Origin: Ancylobacter vacuolatus | GTDB lineage: Bacteria; Pseudomonadota; Alphaproteobacteria; Rhizobiales; Xanthobacteraceae | Reading direction: 5' to 3' | DNA length: 64,000 nucleotides | NCBI RefSeq assembly: GCF_030813595.1 | Contig: NZ_JAUSUH010000012.1 | Location: 1 to 64,000, forward strand | In this document: positions 53,475-62,341 of the stretch, one piece after another | Numbering within the stretch: position 1 is the stretch's first letter | Layout: each line of letters starts with the position of its first letter | Position numbers and translations under genes: made by a program | Notes under the pieces: generated by a model | Seen by the model: only the letters and a program-made list of their open reading frames with translations | Database searches by the model: none | Told to the model about the DNA's origin: nothing

Positions 53475-54928
53475 CAGCGCGGCCCCGCAACGGCGGCAGA
53501 AGCCGACGCCCCGCCGATGGCCTTGTAGAAGGCGGCAAGCGAGAGAGCCTCGGTCTCGCGGGCCAGCACCAGCCGACGCCGGCGGTCCAGCACACCGGCG
53601 TCGGCCTCCGCCACCTGGCCGCGATCCGCCAGCCCTTCCCCGTTCAGCACGTGCATCTCGCGCGCCTTGCGCTCGGAAGCCTTCAGCGCGCTGCGCTGCT
53701 GGACGGTGGCGGCGCGGCTCGCGCGCCACTGGGCCTGGGCGGTCACCGCCTCCTGATAGGCAAGCAGCACGCTCTGCTGATAGGCCGCCACCGCCTCGTC
53801 ATAGAGAGCCTGCCGCGCTCTCACCGCCGCCAGCCGGCGGCCATAGTCGAGCAGGGGAATTTCGAGCACCGGTCCCCCGGCCACGCCGAAGGGCGAGTTG
53901 GTGAAGGGGGCACCCACACCGATCGTGCCCACCAGCCGCAGACGTGGATAGAGTCCAGCTTGCGCGATACCTATCTCCGCCGCCGCCTCCAGCACCTTCT
54001 GCTCCGCCGCGCGCACGTCCGGCCTTGCTCGAAGCAGATCATTGGGCCGGCTTGCGTTTGGCGCCTGCGTCGATTGCGGCTGGTCCCCGGCACGGAGCAA
54101 GGCTGGATCGGGTGTCGAGGTGCCTAGCAAGGTCGCGATCTGCTGGCGAAGCGCGCTGGCGCGGGCCTCAAGGCTTGCCTGCTCCGCTTCAGCTTCCGCC
54201 ACAGTCGCAGCAACCTCCATCTGGGCAGCGGAGGTGGCGAGGCCCGAGTGCACCAGCGCGGCTCCCCCCTGCATGCGCCGGCGCTGCGCGGAAACCAGCG
54301 CGGCCGCGAGGGCCTGCTGCTGCTGGACCGCGCGCAGGCTGATATAGGCGCTGGCCACTTCCGCCGTCATCGCCACCTGTACAGCCTCGACATCCGCGGC
54401 GAGAACCGCCTCCCCCGCATCGGCGGAGCGAGCCGTGTTTTCCGAGAGGCCGAACAGCCCCACGTCCCAGCTCATGTCGAACCCCGCCATCAAGGGCCGG
54501 CGCAGCGGATCGCTGTTGTCGATCTTGGGCGTCGCGGCCACGGCGGTGCCGCCAGCGCCAAGCGTGGGCAGGAACAGGGAATGCGCGGCCGAAGCCTGCG
54601 CGCGGCCGGCGACAAGGCGGGCGCGCGCCTGGGCGAGCGTGAGATTGTCCGCCGCCGCCCGCTCCACCAGATGGTCGAGAACGGGATCGTGGAAGGTCCG
54701 CCACCAAGCGGTGAGGTCACGCGGGACAGCGGGCACCCCGGTGTTTGCATAGGCAGAGACATCGGCCGTCACATCGGAGGGGTCGAACCCGGAAGAAGCG
54801 CAGCCTGCCAGAAGAAGCCCTCCGAGAAGCACAGCGCCGGCAGCCGCCAACCCGCGGCGCGGCGACCGCAAGCACACGCTTCCCGCAGGCCCTCGACCGA
54901 GCCGGATGGGCGTTGGCACAGACCACAT
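53474..54928 (-). CDS. Outer-membrane efflux lipoprotein (NodT/OprM family)
   Basis: A 484-residue TolC-fold lipoprotein with a lipobox LLAGC (Cys43). Two structural repeats with long helices (LTLAQARARLVAGRAQASAA; later VRAAEQKVLEAAAEIGIAQA) and beta segments fit the trimeric channel-tunnel family. It is translationally coupled to the ABC permease gene. It is probably the exit duct for the ABC pump; the nearby RND pump lacks its own channel gene and could share it. Confidence 0.93.
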   Translation of the reverse strand: MWSVPTPIRLGRGPAGSVCLRSPRRGLAAAGAVLLGGLLLAGCASSGFDPSDVTADVSAYANTGVPAVPRDLTAWWRTFHDPVLDHLVERAAADNLTLAQARARLVAGRAQASAAHSLFLPTLGAGGTAVAATPKIDNSDPLRRPLMAGFDMSWDVGLFGLSENTARSADAGEAVLAADVEAVQVAMTAEVASAYISLRAVQQQQALAAALVSAQRRRMQGGAALVHSGLATSAAQMEVAATVAEAEAEQASLEARASALRQQIATLLGTSTPDPALLRAGDQPQSTQAPNASRPNDLLRARPDVRAAEQKVLEAAAEIGIAQAGLYPRLRLVGTIGVGAPFTNSPFGVAGGPVLEIPLLDYGRRLAAVRARQALYDEAVAAYQQSVLLAYQEAVTAQAQWRASRAATVQQRSALKASERKAREMHVLNGEGLADRGQVAEADAGVLDRRRRLVLARETEALSLAAFYKAIGGASASAAVAGPR

Positions 54929-54963
54929 GAGCGCCCGTTCCTCTTGCCGATATACCGGAGACG

Positions 54964-55899
54964 TCAGAGCCGCGACTGCGACGCGATGCGATGAACGCCC
55001 GCCCGCAGCCGCACCAGCCGGCCGGCAGGCTTGGGCGCCGGCATGCCCTGCCGATATTGCCGCTGCATTACGTCCGCCCCCTGCGGCGCCCGCACCCGCT
55101 CCAGAAGGTCGAGCGTGCGGGCGATGGCGATGTTCCGCTGCCGGTCGAGAGTCACGATGTGGTAGCTGTCCTCCAGCACGGTGAGGTCGACCGCGCCACC
55201 CAGCCGACTGGCGATATAGGTGCTGTTGCGCAGGCTGCTCACGTCATCGTTGCGCGCGTGCACCAGCAGTGTCGGCACGCTGATGCCGGGCAATTCCGGG
55301 ACGACCTTCGCCACCAGGCGCAAGAGTTCGCGCACCGCCGGACCCGGCGTGCCCGCGAGGCCGGCTGCGCTGCTGTCGCCGCTGTTCATGGCAGCCACGA
55401 GATGCGCCCGGATCCGCTCGTCGCGGATGCCGTAGGGCTCGCGCTCCATGAAGCGGTAGCGGGCACCGAAGGGCGTGTAGACGGCGAGCCGCAGCAGGAA
55501 GCGGTACCAGGGAATGGACCAGCCATCGTACCACAGGGTAGGAGCATACAGCGCCAGCCCGTGCACCTGCCGGGGACGCTCGGCCGCCAGATGCAGCGCC
55601 AGCACGGCGCCGAGCGAGAGGCCGCCGACGACGATGCGGTCACAGCGCTGCGACAGGCGCTGGTAGGCGGCATCGACACTGGCGGACCAATCCTGCCATC
55701 GCGTCGCCAGCAGGTCGCTCTCGCTGCCGCAATGGCCGGCAAGGGTGCAGCAGAGGGCGGTATGGCCTGCCGCGTGCACGGCCCGCGCCACGCGCTTCAG
55801 CTCGATGGGGGTGCCGCCCAGTCCGTGGATCAGCAGGACCCCGGTCGAGCCACCTTCATAGAGAATGTCATGTTCCGATGGGGCGGGGAGGCTCTGCAT
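54964..55899 (-). CDS. Alpha/beta hydrolase (Est30-like carboxylesterase)
   Basis: A 311-residue cytoplasmic hydrolase. The oxyanion segment is LIHGLGGTPIE, the nucleophile Ser95 is in GGLSLGA, a cap region follows, and Asp/His are in HARNDDVSS and EDSYHIVTLDRQR. This matches carboxylesterase/monoglyceride-lipase-like enzymes of the Est30 group. ATG 55899 is preferred over ATG 55941. It is 35 bp from the outer-membrane gene and about 50 bp after the arginase-fold gene, all on one strand. In this setting it may trim an acyl group from the pathway product. Confidence 0.85.
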   Translation of the reverse strand: MQSLPAPSEHDILYEGGSTGVLLIHGLGGTPIELKRVARAVHAAGHTALCCTLAGHCGSESDLLATRWQDWSASVDAAYQRLSQRCDRIVVGGLSLGAVLALHLAAERPRQVHGLALYAPTLWYDGWSIPWYRFLLRLAVYTPFGARYRFMEREPYGIRDERIRAHLVAAMNSGDSSAAGLAGTPGPAVRELLRLVAKVVPELPGISVPTLLVHARNDDVSSLRNSTYIASRLGGAVDLTVLEDSYHIVTLDRQRNIAIARTLDLLERVRAPQGADVMQRQYRQGMPAPKPAGRLVRLRAGVHRIASQSRL

Positions 55900-55952
55900 G
55901 GGGGGGACCTGTAGGCGCGAGGGAAAGGCGGAGGCGTGCAACAGGAGAGCGC

Positions 55953-56876
55953 TCAGGCGAGCACGTCGTCGAACAGGCGCAGCAGCTGGGCATTGGCATC
56001 AGCGTTCAGCGCCTCATGGGGCTGGGTCACGAGCGGGCGGCAGGAGCGGTCGAGGAACGCCAGCACCCGCCGCCAGGGATCGCCGAGCCGTGGCGGCGAG
56101 TAGTCGCCGCATACATCAACGCCAATGATGGCGTGTCTCTCGGCCACCTCCCGCACAAGGGCCATGGCATGCGCGAGGCGCATCTCGCCCTGGTCCCAGT
56201 TTGTCACCACCTCGTCGGGAGCGAACACGTCCTTGTCGATGGTGATCCAGACGTCGCGGGTGGGAATGCGGCGGCTGAGGTCGGCCACGAAGCCGGTCCA
56301 GGCGGCGCCACCAACCGTGTGCCAGTGCAGACGATGCCCCACAGCCGGTAGCCCCTTCGGGCGCGGCAGCGCCGGCACCAGCCGGGACGGCGGATGGCGC
56401 CACGGGTACACCTCCAGCCGGCGTGCGGCGATGGCGGCGAGATTGGCGCCCTTCAATTGCGGCCATGCGAGGTCATCGCTGCACGGACCTATGGTGATGA
56501 CCTTGGCGACGTTGGCGTTTTCGAGCGCCCGGTTCACCCAGGCCCCGCAGTTGAAGGTGGCCGGGAAGGTCACCCAGTCCGGGTGATTGTCCAAATGGAT
56601 GACGGTTACCGGCATTTTCCGTCGCAGCAGGAAGGCTGCCGTCAGATGATGAAAATCGCCGGAGCCATAGAATATCACCTCCGGCCCGGGGCCGCTGTCC
56701 ATTACCTGCTCCAGCCGCTCCAAGAAGGCCCGGATGGCGGAACGGGACGCGGCGAGGCGCAGGCGTGGCGCGAGATCGCGCAGGTCCGCGTGGCACGCCA
56801 TGCCGGCGGCGACGCGCGCGAGAAGGGGCGGCTGCGCGGCCACGGAGCCGTCGAGATCGAGGACGCACAGCCGCAT
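55953..56876 (-). CDS. Arginase/ureohydrolase-superfamily protein
   Basis: A 307-residue protein. Candidate dimanganese ligands are all present in order: His76/His77 in GSGDFHHLT, Asp96-x-His98-x-Asp100 in HLDNHPD, and Asp214-x-Asp216 in TIDKDVFAPD. Arginases, agmatinases and formimidoylglutamases share this set. The sequence between motifs is unlike well-studied agmatinases, so the substrate is open: a guanidine, amidine or acetylated amine. Its stop is 53 bp from the esterase gene and its start 3 bp from the aminotransferase stop, so it acts in the same operon. Confidence 0.82.
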   Translation of the reverse strand: MRLCVLDLDGSVAAQPPLLARVAAGMACHADLRDLAPRLRLAASRSAIRAFLERLEQVMDSGPGPEVIFYGSGDFHHLTAAFLLRRKMPVTVIHLDNHPDWVTFPATFNCGAWVNRALENANVAKVITIGPCSDDLAWPQLKGANLAAIAARRLEVYPWRHPPSRLVPALPRPKGLPAVGHRLHWHTVGGAAWTGFVADLSRRIPTRDVWITIDKDVFAPDEVVTNWDQGEMRLAHAMALVREVAERHAIIGVDVCGDYSPPRLGDPWRRVLAFLDRSCRPLVTQPHEALNADANAQLLRLFDDVLA

Positions 56877-56879
56877 GAT

Positions 56880-58292
56880 TCAGTCTCGGGTCACGCGAAT
56901 GAGCAGCGCGTCCAGCAGTTTGATAGCGAGGTCGATCTCCTCCCGCGTGATGAGAAGCGAGGGCGCCAGGGTGAGGACATTCTTGTGGTAGCCGCCAATA
57001 TCGAGCACGAGGCCCTGGCGCTTGCCGCCGACCACCAGATCCCCCGCCAGCGCGACCTCCACCATGCGGTCCACCAGCGCCTTGTTGGGCGTGTAGCCAT
57101 CGGCTTCGCAGATCTCCATGCGGAGGGCGAGACCCAGGCCGTCCACATCGCCGATCACCGCGTGACGGCGCTTCAGTTCCTCAAGGCCGGCGAGGAAATA
57201 GGCGCCCTTCGCGGCGACCTGCGCACCGAAGTCCGCTTCCTCCACCATGCGCAGGGTTTCCAGCGCCACGGCCGTGCCGAGGGGATTGGAGGCGAATGTG
57301 GAATGGGTGGAGCCCGGCGGGAAGACGGTGGGATTGATCAGTTCATCCCGGGCCCAGATGCCCGAAAGCGGATTGAGGCCATTGGTGATGGCCTTGCCGA
57401 ACACCAGGACATCCGGCGTGACGCCAAAGTGTTCGATCGACCACAGCTTCCCGGTGCGGTAGACGCCCATCTGGATCTCGTCCACGACCAGCAGAATGCC
57501 GTATCGATCCAGAACCTTCTTCAGTTCAATGAAGAAGTTCTTCGGCGGAATGACATAGCCGCCCGTGCCCTGGATCGCCTCGACGAAGAAGGCCGCGCAT
57601 TCGGCCTCGCCGGCCTTGGGGTCCCATACGCCATTATATTCACTCTCGAACAGGCGCGCGAACTGCTGCACGCAATGCGCCCCGTACTCCTCCTTGTCCA
57701 TGCCCTTCGGACCCCGGAAATGATAGGGAAAGGGCACGAACAGGGCCCGGTCGAAATGACCGTAGCGGCGGCGATAGCGATAGGATGAGGTGATCGCGGA
57801 GGCGCCAAGGGTGCGGCCATGATAGCCGCCCTCGAAGGCGAACATGGTGCCCTTGCCGCGCTTGGCGTTACGCACGAGCTTCAGGGCGTCTTCCACGGCC
57901 TGCGAGCCGCCCACATTGAAATGCACCCGCCCGGAGGCGCCCCAGGTCTTCTCGGCACGTTGCGCGATGAGCGCGGCAAGCTCGATCTTTTCCGCATGCA
58001 GATATTGGCTGGCCACCTGGGGCAGGCGGTTGAGCTGACGGGTCAGGGCCGTATTGAGCCGCGGATTGCCATAGCCGAAATTGACCGCCGAGTACCACAT
58101 CTGAAGGTCCAGATAAGGCAAGCCCTCGGCATCATAGAGATAGGAGCCTTCGCAGCGGTCGAAGATCTTCGGAGCCGTGTAGTGAACCGTATCACCATGG
58201 GAGCAATAACGGGCCTCCAGCGCAAGAAGCCGCGCCTCTTCGCTGGCTTCTTCATGGACAGGGCGCGCCAGATGGGCGGTGGCAGGTGTCAT
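56880..58292 (-). CDS. Class III PLP aminotransferase
   Basis: A 470-residue fold-type I aminotransferase. The PLP lysine is Lys300 in FGKAITNG, the phosphate-binding loop GGSQAVEDALKL and the Asp in LVVDEIQMGVYRTG are intact, and FFVEAIQGTGGYVIPP is the usual substrate-side block. Relatives act on omega-amino groups (GABA, ornithine, diaminobutyrate, lysine). ATG 58292 has AAGGA about 8 bases upstream and overlaps the stop of the phosphatase gene. The first residues before about 30 are unlike typical family members. The pathway is unknown; an omega-amine next to an arginase-fold protein hints at polyamine or guanidine chemistry. Confidence 0.92.
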   Translation of the reverse strand: MTPATAHLARPVHEEASEEARLLALEARYCSHGDTVHYTAPKIFDRCEGSYLYDAEGLPYLDLQMWYSAVNFGYGNPRLNTALTRQLNRLPQVASQYLHAEKIELAALIAQRAEKTWGASGRVHFNVGGSQAVEDALKLVRNAKRGKGTMFAFEGGYHGRTLGASAITSSYRYRRRYGHFDRALFVPFPYHFRGPKGMDKEEYGAHCVQQFARLFESEYNGVWDPKAGEAECAAFFVEAIQGTGGYVIPPKNFFIELKKVLDRYGILLVVDEIQMGVYRTGKLWSIEHFGVTPDVLVFGKAITNGLNPLSGIWARDELINPTVFPPGSTHSTFASNPLGTAVALETLRMVEEADFGAQVAAKGAYFLAGLEELKRRHAVIGDVDGLGLALRMEICEADGYTPNKALVDRMVEVALAGDLVVGGKRQGLVLDIGGYHKNVLTLAPSLLITREEIDLAIKLLDALLIRVTRD

Positions 58293-58951
58293 CACAAGGT
58301 TCCTTGCGTAGTGAGGGGGAGAGTCGCATCCGCCAGCCAGTGCGCGACGGCGCCGAGGTGCGGAAGCGGCAGGAAAGGAATGCCGTTGAGGCGGCAGTGC
58401 TCCGCCAGCTTGGCCTTGGCGAACACCACGCTGGCGGCTTCGGCGACGCAGAAGTCGGAGCGTCCATCGCCGACGAGAATGGTGGAGCCGGACCGTGCAG
58501 AGGCTGAGAGGCACTTGCAGGTCCCCGCCTCGCAATACGGCGCGGCATGGGGAAACTCGAGGCCCCACCGTCCTTGCGGCAGACCGACAAGCCGATTGGC
58601 GACCACCCGCACACGCAGCCCGAAGCGGTCGAGAACCCGGGCGATGACCCGGTCAAAGCCGTCGGACACGATGGTCAGCGCGACGCCTTTGTCCCGGCAG
58701 ACGTCAACAAGCTGCGGCAGGTGCGCATCCACTTCGATGCCATCAACCAGCCGGTCGAGCGCGGCGGGCGAGGCCTGCATGAGCGCCACCTGTTGGCTCA
58801 TGCAGGCACGCGAGCCGATGCGCCCGGTCACCCATTCCCGTTCGATGTCATGCCATTGGGGATCCGCAAACGCCGAAAGTATCAGGTCCGTCGTGTCGTG
58901 CCGTGAAATGGTCCCATCGAAGTCCAGAAGGATATTGAGCCGATCAGTCAT
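58292..58951 (-). CDS. HAD-IB phosphatase (MtnX/phosphoserine-phosphatase-like)
   Basis: A 219-residue HAD protein. Motif I is LLDFDGTIS with nucleophile Asp10 and acid Asp12, motif II IVSDGF, motif III/IV LVGDGRSDFCVAEA. The MtnX-like arrangement suggests a dephosphorylating step on a small phosphorylated metabolite. ATG 58951 is used; upstream residues are non-homologous. Its stop overlaps the aminotransferase start, and it is the first gene of the eight-gene run to 50695. The AT-rich region before it carries direct repeats. Confidence 0.88.
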   Translation of the reverse strand: MTDRLNILLDFDGTISRHDTTDLILSAFADPQWHDIEREWVTGRIGSRACMSQQVALMQASPAALDRLVDGIEVDAHLPQLVDVCRDKGVALTIVSDGFDRVIARVLDRFGLRVRVVANRLVGLPQGRWGLEFPHAAPYCEAGTCKCLSASARSGSTILVGDGRSDFCVAEAASVVFAKAKLAEHCRLNGIPFLPLPHLGAVAHWLADATLPLTTQGTL

Positions 58952-59058
58952 TGCATTTGATTCTGATTGCACGTGAAGTCGCCAAGTTTTGCGACACGCA
59001 CTATCTCGCAATCCGACATTACGGCTACATTACACCGAAGTAATTTAGACTATTCATT

Positions 59059-59104
59059 GCGACATTATTCAAATAATGGCGCATGTTTGGCGCCTATTTG
59101 GCGC
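59059..59104. promoter_or_regulatory. Palindrome and triple 11-bp repeat upstream of the phosphatase operon
   Basis: In the unusually AT-rich 217-bp gap at 58952-59168, a perfect dyad CATTATT-CA-AATAATG (59063-59078) is flanked by GCG/CGC, and the octamer [TA][TA]TGGCGC occurs at 59075-59082, 59086-59093 and 59097-59104, each step exactly 11 bp. This lies about 110-155 bp before the phosphatase start. Three half-sites in phase are typical of OmpR/PhoB-type regulators. The kinase at 62694 has no regulator gene in the window, but one may lie beyond its edge. Confidence 0.5.
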
Positions 59105-59168
59105 AATTTTGAAAAATATAAAGTAGAAGTCTTCTGTGACCCGTTCGCGATCTGGGAAGAAGCGAGCA

Positions 59169-60863
59169 TCACGGCACAAAGAGGTGCCGGGGTTCAGCCA
59201 CGCGCACTTGGTGGCCGGGGACGATGGTGGCGATGCGCCCGTGTTCCATGTGCACCACGCGATCCGCCGTGTCGAAGTAGCGATCATCATGGGAGACGAC
59301 GATCACGGTGCGGCCCGCGCCCCGCAGCTCCGGCAGGATGGTGGTGTAGAACAGATTTCGGTACCCCGGATCCTGATCCGCGGCCCATTCGTCGAACACG
59401 AGAATGTCCCGGTCCTCCAGTATGGCGTGGAGCAGCGCCAGCCGCTTTCGCTGGCCGGTCGAGAGATCGACCGTGGAGAAGCGGCCAGCCTCCAGATCCA
59501 CCAGATGGGCAAGATCCAGCCGGTGCAGCCAGGCGGTCGCGCGCTCCAGTGCGCCGGGAGCCGCCACGATGTCTTCGAACAAATGGTATTCGGCGAAAAC
59601 CGCTGAAAAGAGCTGGCGATACGCTTCGAGCCCCTCCGCTGTCACCGACCGTCCATCGAGGAGCACAGTGCCGGAGGCGGGCTCGTAGAGCCCAAGCAGC
59701 AGCTTGATCAGCGTGGTCTTGCCGCTGCCATTGCCGCCGACGATGAACACGACCTCTCCCCGCGCGATGGTGAGGCTGGGAATATCCAGCGCAAATCCCG
59801 TCGGTTCGCCGGGAAAGCGGCTGTGGTGAATGCCCCTGAGCGCGATGTCGCGCAGGAAGATCGGCGCCTGAGCGGAGCAGGCCTCCTCGCGCGGCGCGGC
59901 GGTGCGAAACTCAATGGACAGGGCGCTGATGCGCTTGAAAGCGACCTGCGCCTGGCTGAACACCGGGAGGGCGCCGGCGAGTTCTTCCACCGGCCCCTTG
60001 GCGAACAGCATCACGATGATGAAACCGGTGATGGCATCATTGCCGATCCCGAGATAGGGCCGCGCGGCGAGGATGGCGCCGATCATGCCCAGCAGCAGGG
60101 CGATGCTCAGCGTGTCGGCAGCCCAGAAGATGGCAAATGCCCGACTGTTAAGCCCGGCGATGCGCTCGGTGAGCGGGATGATTTTTTGCAGTTCCAGCAA
60201 CCGGCGGCGCGTTCGGTTGAGGCGCAGTTCCTTGGCGCCCTCGATAATGCTGCGATAATGCTTCTGGAGCGTATCCTCCAGCTTGCGCGCCTCCTCGAAC
60301 CGCACGACCCACACGCTCATGGCCACATGATTGAGCCACGCTCCGAGCGCCACCAGCCCGAGGGCGAATGCCAGCACCGCCGGGGAAAGCAGGAACAGGT
60401 AGGCGAGGCATCCCAGCACGACCGTCAGGGCGGTGGCATAGCCCGCGAAATGGTGCGCGAACTCGGCGACCTTCTCGACATCGTTGTTCAGCACCGCCAG
60501 GAGGCGGTGGGCCTTGGCATTCTCGACGGTCGCCAGCGGCGCGCTGAGGATGCGCCGGCAGATCTGCTGGCGCAGCCGGGCGACGATCTTCTGGCCGATC
60601 ATGCTGTTGCCGACGCCCGCGAGGGCCTGCCCGGCAAGGCTCAAGACCGCAAGCAGGCCGAACCCAACCAGGCCGGCGACCGAGACCGAGCTGGAGAGCG
60701 AGGTGTTGATGATCGACAGCAGCCACGCCATGGCGCTGCCGCCGACCGCCCCCGCCACTGTGGCGCCGAGGATCGCCTTCCAGAACGGGCGGAGCAGTTG
60801 CAGGATCTCGAGCAGGAGCAGGTGCCGGGTGGGGTGCGGCGCCCGCGAGATGGACAAAGTCAT
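59169..60863 (-). CDS. SyrD/PvdE-type peptide-exporting ABC transporter
   Basis: A 564-residue half-transporter with a six-helix membrane domain (about 1-330) and a nucleotide-binding domain (about 340-564). Walker A GGNGSGKTTLI holds Lys382, signature LSTGQRKRLALL is the variant typical of the SyrD/PvdE/YojI group, and Walker B is ILVFDEWAADQD. This family exports cyclic peptides and siderophore precursors. ATG 60863 is chosen. It lies 217 bp before the phosphatase operon and after the FemAB-fold transferase gene, both on the same strand. No NRPS gene is in view, so the cargo is unknown. Confidence 0.9.
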   Translation of the reverse strand: MTLSISRAPHPTRHLLLLEILQLLRPFWKAILGATVAGAVGGSAMAWLLSIINTSLSSSVSVAGLVGFGLLAVLSLAGQALAGVGNSMIGQKIVARLRQQICRRILSAPLATVENAKAHRLLAVLNNDVEKVAEFAHHFAGYATALTVVLGCLAYLFLLSPAVLAFALGLVALGAWLNHVAMSVWVVRFEEARKLEDTLQKHYRSIIEGAKELRLNRTRRRLLELQKIIPLTERIAGLNSRAFAIFWAADTLSIALLLGMIGAILAARPYLGIGNDAITGFIIVMLFAKGPVEELAGALPVFSQAQVAFKRISALSIEFRTAAPREEACSAQAPIFLRDIALRGIHHSRFPGEPTGFALDIPSLTIARGEVVFIVGGNGSGKTTLIKLLLGLYEPASGTVLLDGRSVTAEGLEAYRQLFSAVFAEYHLFEDIVAAPGALERATAWLHRLDLAHLVDLEAGRFSTVDLSTGQRKRLALLHAILEDRDILVFDEWAADQDPGYRNLFYTTILPELRGAGRTVIVVSHDDRYFDTADRVVHMEHGRIATIVPGHQVRVAEPRHLFVP

Positions 60864-60930
60864 GATCTTGGTTCCCGAAGCGGGCGGATGCTCACCGCCA
60901 TGGTTTCGGGTCCATTCAGCAAGGGGGCGT

Positions 60931-60957
60931 TGCCGCTGCATTACAGCTGCAGCGGCA
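60931..60957 (-). terminator. Hairpin between the transferase and exporter genes
   Basis: TGCCGCTGCA (60931-60940) and TGCAGCGGCA (60948-60957) form a 10-bp stem with a 7-base loop, 14 bp after the transferase stop. It may partly end the first transcript or set lower expression of the exporter. Confidence 0.5.
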
Positions 60958-60971
60958 CGCCCTTTCCCGCC

Positions 60972-62126
60972 TCACAAAGACGAGAGCTCGTCCTCCCGCT
61001 TGCGCGCGGCCCGCAGGCCGGGATCCATCTCCTCGAAGCCGAAGAATTTCGAGGCCAGCTTCAGTGCGCCGTTCAGCACGGGATTGCGGTGACGGAAGTA
61101 ATTGTGCATGGGCTCAAGACTGCTGCCCAGCCGGAGCTTGTTGGCGAAGGTGCCCTGACCGGTCTGGAGGCGGGTCTTCCCGCTGTTGATGCAGTAGCGG
61201 ACATTCTGCATCCAGCTGACGAAGTAGAGATTGTGGGTGCGTGCCAGCGGATAGCGCATGCCGAGGAACTTATCGATCACGCGGTCGTCCTCGACCATCA
61301 GCAGGTTGAATGCCGCCAGCACCCCCTCGACCCGGTAAAGCACGCAGAAGGCCTGTGGCGAAAGGGCCGAGACCACCTGGTGGAAGTAGCTGCGCGGCAG
61401 CCGCTCGAAATCGCCATAGTCGGACGAACTGGTCTGCCGCGTCTCTTCATAGAGCGCGTAAAGCTCGTCCTGAATGTCCGAGACGTCGGTGCGAATTTCG
61501 ATCTCGACGGCCTCTGCCGCACGCAGCTTGCGGCGCATGTCCTTGCGTGTCGCGCCGGACAGGGAGTTCAGATACGCGTCGAGCGTTGCATAGGGCAGAT
61601 GAAGGACGGCGATCGGCAGGCTGGACAGGCGCGTATAGCCGCGGTTCCGCAGCACAGGCGCCAGCACCGGCAGATCGGCGTCATGCACATCCTTCACGAC
61701 CGTGAGCCCGATGCCGGAGAGGGCGGCCTGCTGCTCCAGAAGATCGAGCATGCGGCCTGCCGCCTCCTGGCGGGCGGTGGGGCTCGATAGCGGCGCGAAG
61801 CCGAAATGGCAGCGCTCGGCAAAGGGGGAGCCGAGCCCGAGCAGCGGCAGCTTCAAAGCGCGCGGGAATCTTTGATCGATCCAGCGCAACGCGTCGCCCA
61901 GGCGGCCCTCCTGGATGGAGGTATGAAGCGCGTAGTCCATGCGGAACATGGGAGCCACGGCATCCGCACCGTGCGCTGTCTTCACCATGAGTGCCTGCGT
62001 GTGGGCATGCGACGGCCTGGCGGCCTCGCAGGCCTGATAATAGCGCAGGCCTTCCACCTCGCCCGGAAAGAAGCCATCCCAGACTGGCGCGGGAATGCTG
62101 CTGAACGCGGAAACTGCCGAATGCAT
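60972..62126 (-). CDS. FemAB/GNAT-fold acyl- or aminoacyl-transferase
   Basis: A 384-residue protein with two tandem GNAT-like halves, as in FemAB and BioF2-like (Acetyltransf_6) proteins. The second half contains LSGATRKDMRRKLRAAEAVE, DELYALYEETRQTS and the acceptor-side block VEGVLAAFNLLMVEDDRVI. Members transfer acyl or aminoacyl groups to peptidoglycan, lipids or natural products. AGGA lies about 8 bases before ATG 62126. It is the first biosynthetic-looking gene of the region and lies 108 bp from the exporter. The acceptor is unknown. Confidence 0.82.
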   Translation of the reverse strand: MHSAVSAFSSIPAPVWDGFFPGEVEGLRYYQACEAARPSHAHTQALMVKTAHGADAVAPMFRMDYALHTSIQEGRLGDALRWIDQRFPRALKLPLLGLGSPFAERCHFGFAPLSSPTARQEAAGRMLDLLEQQAALSGIGLTVVKDVHDADLPVLAPVLRNRGYTRLSSLPIAVLHLPYATLDAYLNSLSGATRKDMRRKLRAAEAVEIEIRTDVSDIQDELYALYEETRQTSSSDYGDFERLPRSYFHQVVSALSPQAFCVLYRVEGVLAAFNLLMVEDDRVIDKFLGMRYPLARTHNLYFVSWMQNVRYCINSGKTRLQTGQGTFANKLRLGSSLEPMHNYFRHRNPVLNGALKLASKFFGFEEMDPGLRAARKREDELSSL

Positions 62127-62341
62127 GGGCTCGTTCCTGAAGCTGTCTTGAGAAAGTCGGCGTGAGCGGCACCGTGTGACAACGTGCCGATGCCGCCCAA
62201 GGCTGAGGGGGGCCGGCGGCGCACGGACGCGGCGCCGCAAGAGGCGCCCCGATGATGGAAAGGCACCCGCAATGCCGCCCGCCATCTGATGCGGAAAACG
62301 AAAGCCTTGAAGCCGCAGCCATCAGGCGGCGAAAACGGGTT

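Noticed and set aside
58967..59707. A plus-strand frame crossing the AT-rich promoter into the exporter gene
   Set aside because: It begins with TTG without a ribosome site and runs antisense through the exporter's nucleotide-binding domain.
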